Source of the DNA: Pectobacterium polonicum
GTDB lineage: Bacteria; Pseudomonadota; Gammaproteobacteria; Enterobacterales; Enterobacteriaceae
NCBI RefSeq assembly: GCF_005497185.1
Contig: NZ_RJTN01000028.1
Span: 1-50,727 of the forward strand
Reading direction: 5' to 3'
Length of the DNA: 50,727 nucleotides
How positions within the stretch are numbered: position 1 is the first letter of the stretch; the number at the start of each line of letters is the position of its first letter. The translations under genes and the position numbers were made by a program. The notes beneath the pieces were generated by a model. That model searched no databases and was not told the origin of the DNA. It was given only the letters and a program-made list of their open reading frames with translations. Of this stretch, positions 45,121 to 50,727 are shown in pieces.

Positions 45121-45140
45121 TTGCGCGATTGATCACGCAA
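45121..45140. promoter_or_regulatory. 20-bp palindrome upstream of acs
   Basis: TTGCGCGATTGATCACGCAA is palindromic except for one symmetric pair and the centre. It lies between the predicted acs start site and the gene. The left half differs from CRP (TGCGC), the right half is close (TCACG). It may bind a different dimeric regulator. Confidence 0.45.
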
Positions 45141-45169
45141 TGCAGGAAAAGCAATGAAGCGTTACTTAA

Positions 45170-45243
45170 AAGATAGTCTTTGGGTTCAGAAAACTGGCTG
45201 CTTTTTTTGGGGAGCCAAAACGCGATAAGTGATGTATGTCACA
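45170..45243 (-). promoter_or_regulatory. CRP-dependent promoter of acs
   Basis: A CRP-type site at 45228-45243 (on the minus strand TGTGACATACATCACT, 9 of 10 consensus positions). A -10-like TATCTT lies at 45175-45170 with no good -35, predicting a start near 45163. The CRP centre is then about 72 bases upstream, in phase with class I sites. E. coli acs is CRP-activated from a similar distance, so this is a sensible acs-yjcH-actP promoter. Confidence 0.6.
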
Positions 45244-45944
45244 ATATGAAAGTCAGTAGAATTATCTATGCTGTTATAATGTCATTAACGATCAATTCAT
45301 TGTTTTCAATAGATTATGTCTATCGTTATCAAGTTTTTGATCGCCCTTTACGATCAAAGGGTATAAAGATCCCGCTTATTCAGCCGATAGTAAAAATCCT
45401 GTTCAGAGTATATTTCTACGTGAGCCAGCTATTTAGCGCACTCGAGTGTGTTTCATATGTTGATATTTTGTTCTATTTGTTAATTATATGTAGGCTATTA
45501 ATGAAATAGATTTATCTGATTATCAACGGGCAGATAAGTGTGAATAATCTACACTCTAGGTGGTTGCATAGCACAGATGCTGGCTTTCTTAAAAAGAGTA
45601 AAGGTGCCGCTCAGCAAGTCGCTGACAACAAAGAAAAGTGAAATGTTATTTTTGTGTCTTATTCAGAAATATCCGGTTTCCAAAAATAAATAACATAGAT
45701 ATACCCAACCTCACTGACGTCGAGTAAGGCGGCAGATGTTTGAGCCTTGGTAGCCTAAGAACATGTAAAGAGTTCTGGTTAGTGATTTCACCTTCTTCAT
45801 CAGGTGATTTCCTGGGGTAGGGAAGAACACTATTAATCCGGAAACCTTTTGTATTCCGGTAGGTTGATTGCTTATCAATGGTGCACTGTGAGGACATGGC
45901 GCGCTGTGAGATATCTTTTTACATAGCATGATGCAGAGGAAACA
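45244..45944. other. AT-rich intergenic region between acs and the PAS gene
   Basis: No gene I can support. It contains a perfect inverted repeat, TTTGATCG (45336-45343) and CGATCAAA (45351-45358). A frame of 33 codons beginning GTG at 45541 (reading WLHSTDAGFLKKSKG inside) ends near 45640 but lacks a convincing ribosome-binding site. A stretch from about 45698 (TATACCCAAC... GTAAGGCGGCA) recalls, only loosely, the dispersed intergenic repeats of Pectobacterium and Yersinia. Confidence 0.4.
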
Positions 45945-46337
45945 ATGAGTCTGATATTTGGCCGGAATGAGATTTTAGGCATGCTTTCTCAACCAGTTCA
46001 GAATGATCGGCGTGCTGTGGCAGTGATTGACGAGAAATGTAAAGTCGTCTGCGCAAATTCTGCCTTCAACGCCCATTTTGGATTGCGTGCTGAAATGAAT
46101 ACGCCCGTCTCAATTGATGATGTGCTACCTGTCAATGTGAAGTTTGCCTATCACGACTTTATGACGGATGCGAACGTGTTGAGTACACGCGTGGTGTCGG
46201 ATCTGTTGTCTGATGGCTTTACGAAAAAGCAGCTCAGTACGCTGTCTTTTTCTAAGCTGAACGTTGAAAACCGAGTGCTTTCTTTGCTAATTCTGAACCA
46301 AGATACGGTTGAGTCTTCAACAAATTTGGCTTCATAA
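45945..46337 (+). CDS. Stand-alone PAS-like domain protein
   Basis: A 130-residue cytoplasmic protein preceded by GAGGAAAC before the ATG. Residues about 20-110 resemble a PAS fold: AVAVIDEKCKVVCANSAFNA is the typical first beta hairpin and helix (with the conserved Asn), followed by a helix containing FAYHDFMTD. There is no output domain (no kinase, GGDEF or helix-turn-helix). It could be a partner subunit or a degraded regulator. The neighbours (acs, siderophore receptor) give no clear clue. Family not recognised further. Confidence 0.6.
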   Translation: MSLIFGRNEILGMLSQPVQNDRRAVAVIDEKCKVVCANSAFNAHFGLRAEMNTPVSIDDVLPVNVKFAYHDFMTDANVLSTRVVSDLLSDGFTKKQLSTLSFSKLNVENRVLSLLILNQDTVESSTNLAS

Positions 46338-47078
46338 GTTTGAAGAATCGTAGATTATCTGGCCGGAAGAGTAGACTCGCGCATTTTCCAGTGGAAGATA
46401 ATGGCAAAAGAAAAATTATCGTTATTAATAACGCCATTGTTGCTAGCATAGGTGCGTTTTATTAATAGCAAACGATTGCCTTAAATTGTTCTCCCACACT
46501 CGTTTACGGGCAGTAAAGCGATAAAACAGTACCCATTTTCCTAGCATGGAGAATAAAAGCCCATTTTATTAGCCACAGGGATGTGAAAAACAAGTTAAAA
46601 TAAAGAGTTAACTATTTTATTGTATATAATATGCCTCTTTAAAATAAGCAGCGAAACGTTTCGATTTTATCCTATTTTTCTCCTCTCTATTCCCTTTCGC
46701 TTGTGCTCGCTCACGAATTATCCCTTTAAGCGTCACTGTTTATTAAATACGAGTAATAAGCTCTGAAAAATTTCTTTATTTTTAACCTGTTGAACCCCGA
46801 AGTGGCGGTAAGTGAAATAAGTAGACCCTCGTCTAATTATTGATGTGATTAAGCCAATATAGCCTTTCCGACTATGCAGTACATGTTGATGAGAACGACG
46901 TTATTTTTTACGCGTTCTGGCATGGTTTACCAATATTGACGACACGTTTCCCGTAATGGTTTTGTTTTATTCACAATGCATCATTTCAATTATTTTTCGA
47001 TTTTTAGTTCCCCTTTTTACTCCCTCAACTGGCATAGCTTCTGAAAACAAGCGTTTCTTATGCGATAGGGGATAAATA
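46338..47078. other. AT-rich 740-base region upstream of the siderophore receptor
   Basis: No gene is apparent on either strand. It contains a 14-bp palindrome (CGTTATTAATAACG, 46420-46433), a TATAAT at 46625-46630, and a LacI-type palindrome just downstream. I searched for a Fur box before the receptor and found no match better than chance. A long untranslated leader, or an unseen small RNA, is possible. Confidence 0.45.
46652..46663. promoter_or_regulatory. LacI-family-type operator palindrome
   Basis: CGAAACGTTTCG is a perfect 12-bp palindrome with the central CpG step typical of LacI/GalR-family operators (PurR, Cra, GalR relatives). It lies about 25 bases after a TATAAT hexamer, a repressor position, and 415 bases before the receptor gene. 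The regulator is unknown. Confidence 0.4.
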
Positions 47079-49463
47079 ATGGTCAAATTTCGTACCCACC
47101 TGTTGGCGCGTGCTTTACGTGCCGGGGTACTTGGGGCATCGTTTGCCTCAGTGCTGCCAGTGGCAGCGGTCTATGCTGCATCTGTCCAATCATACGCGGT
47201 GTCATCAGGTCCGCTTAATCAGGTACTCAATCAATTCGCACAACAGGCTGGTGTATTACTTTCTTACGATCCGGCATTAGTAGCAGGTAAACGTGGCGCG
47301 GGATTGCAGGGGAACTACAGCGTTGAGCAAGGTTTCCAGCTGATTCTTGGCAGCAGTGGCTTAAATGCACAGTACAGTGCCGATGGCAGCGTGACGCTAG
47401 TACAGCGTACGGCGAGTGAACCCGTGCCAGTTTCAGCGCCTGTTACTGCTAAAAACGATCGAATCGTTGTCACTGCACCACCGAATACCGCGATGAAGCT
47501 GGATGTGCCTATTTCAGAGACGCCGCGTGCGGTTGCGGTCGTGACAGATAAACAGATCGAGGAGCGCGGAGCACAAAAAATCGATCAGGCGCTACGTTAC
47601 AGCAGCGGGATTCTGGCTACGCCATATGGGCCGGATAATAAAGCCGAATGGGTGACCATTCGTGGATTTAGCGATCAATCCCGCTTCCAAAATGGCCTGG
47701 CTACGCTGAATGAAGATGGGTTCTATGGCCAGCAGATTGAGCCATTTGGCGTCGAGCGTATCGAAGTGCTGAAAGGTCCCGCCTCTGTTCTGTACGGGCA
47801 AAACCCGCCGGGTGGTCTGGTTAACGTCATTACTAAACGACCTACGCGTTTGCCGCAGGGAAAAGTGGAACTGGAATATGGCTCTAACGACTATCGCCAT
47901 CTGGCCATCGACAGCGCAGGTCCGTTGAATGATGAGGGTTCGGTGCTGTACCGCGTTGTCGCGCTGGCGCGTGATACCTCGGGCGAGATGGATTTCTCGA
48001 AGAGCAAACGTTTCTATTTAGCGCCAAGCGTTACGTTCCTTGGAGAAAATACAGAACTGACGGTGTTAGCCAGCTACATGGATACAAAGTCTGACACGAC
48101 CAACGGCTTTAAGCTGCCGTACGGTACATTACATGGCACGCCGTTTGGCAAAGTTGGCTATAAAACGTCGCTAGGCGAGCCGGGTATGAATCGCCACGAT
48201 ACCCGACAGTTCAACTTAGGCTATGAGTTTACGCATCATCTGAACGACACCTGGACGTTCCACCAGAACCTGAACTATGCCTATCTGAATTTGGATCTGC
48301 GTAATGCTTATGCAATCAGTATGGTTGATGATCGCCGTGCCGACCGTGGGCTGACTTACCGCGACGGCTTTGCGCAAAATTGGGCTACGGATAACCGTTT
48401 AGTTGGCGAATGGCAGTGGGAAAATATTGAAAATACGCTATTGCTCGGTTTTGACTATCGCCGAGCCAATACACAAAGTCACGATGCTGATTTATCACCT
48501 TATAATTCAGCACAGTATCGGTTCATTAATGACCCGATTGATATTTTCAATCCAGTCTATGGCAACTATATGCTGCGTGACGATCAACTTTCTTACCACC
48601 GCTCTGGCCGTCATCAGAACGGTTACTATATCCAGAACCAGATCAAATATGATGAACGCTTGATCTTCTTGCTGGGTGGGCGTTACGACCAGTCAAAATC
48701 ACGCACGCAAAATGAAATTATCGGGATTGATTCCCGCACGGATGACTCTAAGTTTACGAAGTCTGCGGGAGTGATGTATCTGTTTGATAATGGAGTTTCT
48801 CCTTATATCAGCTATGCAGAATCTTTCCTGCCTATCGCCGATTACGATGCATCAGGACGGCAATATAAACCGACGATGGGCAAGCAAACTGAGGTGGGCG
48901 TTAAGTACACTCCGAGTGGGTTTAACGGCTATGCCTCAGCTGCCGTTTTCAATCTGAATCAGGACAATATCCTGACTACAGATATCAATAACCCTATTCG
49001 CCGGGTGCAAGCGGGTGAAGCACGTTCTCGTGGCGTTGAGGTAGAACTGAGCGGCGAGGTGTATTCCGGTCTTTCAGTGACAGCCAACTACACGTACAAC
49101 AAAGTTGAGACAACGAAGTCTGGCACCGTGGAGGAAGTGGGGAAACGCCTGGCAGGCTTGCCGTTACATAGCGCTTCTGCATGGGCAACCTACGCTTTCT
49201 CTGGCTCACTTGAAGGGCTGACGGTAGGGAGCGGTGTACGTTACGTTGGAAGTTCATTCGGCGATAAAATTGAAAGTCGGAACTTGAAAGTCCCAGCTTA
49301 TACATTATGGGATGCGATGATCGCCTATGACTTCAGTAAAGACTGGCGATTGCAGGTTAATGCCACCAACCTGACAAACCGTGAATATGTCAGCGCTTGC
49401 GATTTCTGGTGCTATTACGGCGAAGGCCGTAACGTCAACGCGAATGTCAGTTATCGCTGGTAA
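47079..49463 (+). CDS. TonB-dependent siderophore receptor with STN signalling domain
   Basis: Outer-membrane ferric-siderophore receptor of the FpvA/FoxA class, 794 residues. Signal peptide 1-33; STN signalling domain about 36-110 (SGPLNQVLNQFAQQAGVLLSY); TonB box DRIVVTA (127-133); plug domain about 145-260 (EVLKGPASVLYGQNPPGGLVN is the standard plug motif); 22-strand barrel to the C-terminal aromatic residue (NVNANVSYRW). Receptors with STN domains normally signal through a FecR-type anti-sigma factor and ECF sigma factor, but no such pair lies in this window. Ligand cannot be assigned from sequence alone. The ATG is preceded by AGGGGAT. Confidence 0.9.
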   Translation: MVKFRTHLLARALRAGVLGASFASVLPVAAVYAASVQSYAVSSGPLNQVLNQFAQQAGVLLSYDPALVAGKRGAGLQGNYSVEQGFQLILGSSGLNAQYSADGSVTLVQRTASEPVPVSAPVTAKNDRIVVTAPPNTAMKLDVPISETPRAVAVVTDKQIEERGAQKIDQALRYSSGILATPYGPDNKAEWVTIRGFSDQSRFQNGLATLNEDGFYGQQIEPFGVERIEVLKGPASVLYGQNPPGGLVNVITKRPTRLPQGKVELEYGSNDYRHLAIDSAGPLNDEGSVLYRVVALARDTSGEMDFSKSKRFYLAPSVTFLGENTELTVLASYMDTKSDTTNGFKLPYGTLHGTPFGKVGYKTSLGEPGMNRHDTRQFNLGYEFTHHLNDTWTFHQNLNYAYLNLDLRNAYAISMVDDRRADRGLTYRDGFAQNWATDNRLVGEWQWENIENTLLLGFDYRRANTQSHDADLSPYNSAQYRFINDPIDIFNPVYGNYMLRDDQLSYHRSGRHQNGYYIQNQIKYDERLIFLLGGRYDQSKSRTQNEIIGIDSRTDDSKFTKSAGVMYLFDNGVSPYISYAESFLPIADYDASGRQYKPTMGKQTEVGVKYTPSGFNGYASAAVFNLNQDNILTTDINNPIRRVQAGEARSRGVEVELSGEVYSGLSVTANYTYNKVETTKSGTVEEVGKRLAGLPLHSASAWATYAFSGSLEGLTVGSGVRYVGSSFGDKIESRNLKVPAYTLWDAMIAYDFSKDWRLQVNATNLTNREYVSACDFWCYYGEGRNVNANVSYRW

Positions 49464-49526
49464 TTCCTCGTCTCGAATATCACTGAAAGCCCTTGGGCTA
49501 CTATTTTACGCCCGTTATTAGATACC

Positions 49527-49550
49527 GTCTTGCCAGCTATCTGGCAAGAC
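49527..49550. terminator. Hairpin at the transposase 3' end
   Basis: A perfect 10-bp inverted repeat, GTCTTGCCAG (49527-49536) and CTGGCAAGAC (49541-49550), loop CTAT. The transposase stop codon (49537-49539) is in the loop. It may be a terminator or the subterminal structure at this end of the insertion sequence. Confidence 0.55.
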
Positions 49551-50499
49551 ATATCTCAGCATCGAACGGACGACCCGATTTCAGCACCCCGTAAGCCAGT
49601 TGCAGCAGCTTTTTCATTGCTGCACACACCACCACTTTCCCTGACTTATTACGGGCATTCATCCGCTCTCTCAACGCAGCTACCGCCGGGTTATACTGCA
49701 TCGCAACTATCGCTGGCATATACAGTGAGCGGCGCATTATGCTGTTACCCATCTTCGAGATCCGACTTTTTCCCTTCCACTGTCCTGACTCCTGCTGCAT
49801 CGGATTCAGCCCTGTCCACGCCACCACCGCCTTACTGCTGCTGAACCTCGACATATCGCCCAGATACGCCAGCAGCGTACTGCTCAGCACACCTGCTATC
49901 CCGGGGATCGACTCCAGCAGTTTCCTGTTTTTCCTCAGCCCCGGGTCATTATCGATATGGTCGTTTATTGCCCGCCGTGTCTCTTCTGACTGGGCATCCA
50001 GCATGGCTATCACTTCGCTGATGGAAGGCTGCACCACTGCATCCGCTGTCTCCAGACGATTTTCTTCCATCTGCTTCATCTCCAGCAGATTATTCAGGCG
50101 GTTTACCAGAGCCCTGAGTTTTCTTTCATTCAGCGGGATCGGCTGCCATTCCACCGGAGAGTGCTGACCGCAATAGCGCGCTATCATACGTGCATCGCCT
50201 TTGTCCGTTTTGTTACGGCTCAGCTCGCTGCGACCGAAGGATTTAATACGCGCCGGATTTTCCACGCTGACGACATAACCCGCATCACTCAGGAAGGTGG
50301 CCAGCGGCTCGCTGTAAACCCCGGTCGCTTCCATGCAGACATGACATTCACCAAAGGGCTCAAGCCAGGTTTGCAGCGCTTTAAAACCTTTAGGGGTATT
50401 GGGGAACACTTTGGTTTTGTAGGATGTGCCGCCTTTCCAGACCGCTACATCAAATTTCTGTGAGGCGACATCAATACCGACAGGCGTGAGTGTATGCAT
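49537..50499 (-). CDS. IS110-family DEDD transposase
   Basis: Transposase/recombinase of 320 residues. The N-terminal RuvC-like domain has the DEDD residues Asp10 (VGIDVASQKFDVAVW), Glu56 (CMEATGVY), Asp98 and Asp101 (NKTDKGDARM). A coiled linker (about 125-185) leads to the C-terminal Transposase_20 domain (LESIPGIAGVLSSTLLAYLGD, AWTGLNP, and SRISKMGNSIMRRSLYM, the region of the catalytic serine in this family). The frame opens at 50520, but AAGGAG eight bases before the ATG at 50499 fixes the start. It appears intact. Confidence 0.92.
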   Translation of the reverse strand: MHTLTPVGIDVASQKFDVAVWKGGTSYKTKVFPNTPKGFKALQTWLEPFGECHVCMEATGVYSEPLATFLSDAGYVVSVENPARIKSFGRSELSRNKTDKGDARMIARYCGQHSPVEWQPIPLNERKLRALVNRLNNLLEMKQMEENRLETADAVVQPSISEVIAMLDAQSEETRRAINDHIDNDPGLRKNRKLLESIPGIAGVLSSTLLAYLGDMSRFSSSKAVVAWTGLNPMQQESGQWKGKSRISKMGNSIMRRSLYMPAIVAMQYNPAVAALRERMNARNKSGKVVVCAAMKKLLQLAYGVLKSGRPFDAEICLAR

Positions 50500-50727
50500 T
50501 GCTTTTCTCCTTGTGAACATATCAGAGAACCGCCATGACCTTCCTTACAGATGCGTGCTCGAAGCACAGGATACCGTCCGGTCTTTGCTGGCGGGAAATA
50601 AGCCGCAGGGGATGAATCTAAAACACAGGCTGTGAGCCCGAGGGGAAACCCCATCTCACCCGCGACTTCCCGATGATCAGTCGGGGATCATAATACCCTG
50701 AGGAGAATGATCGAGATATAAGGGGAA
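50500..50727 (-). ncRNA. Candidate bridge-RNA region of the IS110 element
   Basis: Non-coding region 5' of the transposase, where IS110-type elements are known to encode the bridge RNA that selects target and donor DNA. Potential stems: CCCGA (50669-50673) with TCGGG (50681-50685), extended by neighbouring pairs; GGGG (50642-50645) with CCCC (50649-50652). No clear boundaries or guide loops can be fixed by eye, and part may lie beyond the window. Confidence 0.35.

Larger units (their letters stand above)
49500..50727 (-). mobile_element. IS110-family insertion sequence, right end beyond the window
   Basis: Contains the transposase gene and at least 228 bases upstream of it. IS110 elements have no long terminal inverted repeats and leave little target duplication, so the ends cannot be fixed by eye. 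The end on the transposase 3' side must lie in the 74 bases between the receptor stop (49463) and the transposase stop. Its short 3' flank and long 5' flank fit the IS110 subgroup better than IS1111. Confidence 0.7.

Noticed and set aside
45180-45509. 109-codon plus-strand frame upstream of acs
   Set aside because: Starts with TTG without a ribosome-binding site, overlaps the CRP site and acs promoter, and consists of AT-rich hydrophobic sequence with no recognisable domain.
45646-45929. Two short minus-strand frames
   Set aside because: Overlapping, no ribosome-binding site, no recognisable protein; they fall in what may be an intergenic repeat.
46861-47078. Fur box directly before the siderophore receptor
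   Set aside because: The best candidate (GATGAGAACGACGTTATTT) matches well under half of the consensus.
9-50520. tRNA, rRNA or CRISPR array
   Set aside because: No cloverleaf, rRNA-like segment or regularly spaced direct repeats were recognised anywhere in the window.

Overview
The window looks like a chromosomal segment of a soft-rot enterobacterium, most probably Pectobacterium. Housekeeping genes are close to their E. coli counterparts (lpxP, ghxP, yjcE, actP-yjcH-acs). A family PL4 rhamnogalacturonate lyase (rhiE-like) points to a plant cell-wall-degrading lifestyle. The species call is inference; no rRNA or marker gene is present.

Layout. (1) 1-830: AT-rich, atypical DNA with one unrecognised gene and the 3' remnant of a SnoaL/DUF4440-type gene, an apparent insertion scar. 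(2) 0.9-7.6 kb: a periplasmic DUF1176 protein, lpxP, two tandem micro-genes (23 and 28 codons, minus strand) behind a strong sigma70 promoter flanked by two CRP-type sites, then ghxP and yjcE. (3) 7.6-10.1 kb: an OmpR-type response regulator and histidine kinase whose promoter lies under a 16/19 Fur box; the kinase periplasmic loop has a His-Pro repeat. (4) 10.4-22.9 kb: a complete Flp/Tad type IVb pilus locus, flp-tadV-rcpC-rcpA-rcpB-tadZ-tadA-tadB-tadC-tadD-tadE-tadF-tadG. (5) 22.9-38.8 kb: on the same strand, a 3232-residue surface-type protein with an N-terminal LEPR motif, four beta-propellers and Ig-like repeats, followed by an export-like module: TolC-family lipoprotein, periplasmic adaptor, GAF-like/TM/adaptor protein, and an M50 zinc protease fused to an adaptor domain. 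No ABC or RND pump is present. (6) 39.1-40.9 kb: rhiE. (7) 41-45.2 kb: actP-yjcH-acs on the minus strand; acs has a one-base deletion. (8) 45.2-50.7 kb: a PAS-only protein, a TonB-dependent siderophore receptor with an STN signalling domain, and an IS110-family element entering from the right.

How it fits together. In E. coli, ghxP and yjcE lie very close to actP-yjcH-acs with the same orientations. Here about 33 kb (regulators, Tad pilus, giant protein, exporter, rhiE) separates them, so this block is best read as an attachment/virulence island in a conserved backbone. The two-component system is probably the local regulator of the pilus and is itself probably iron-controlled. The giant protein and its putative exporter follow tadG without an obvious terminator, suggesting that pilus and adhesin-like protein are deployed together. 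The most promising undescribed system is the LEPR giant protein with its ATPase-less M50/adaptor/TolC module; the CRP-framed tandem micro-genes come second.
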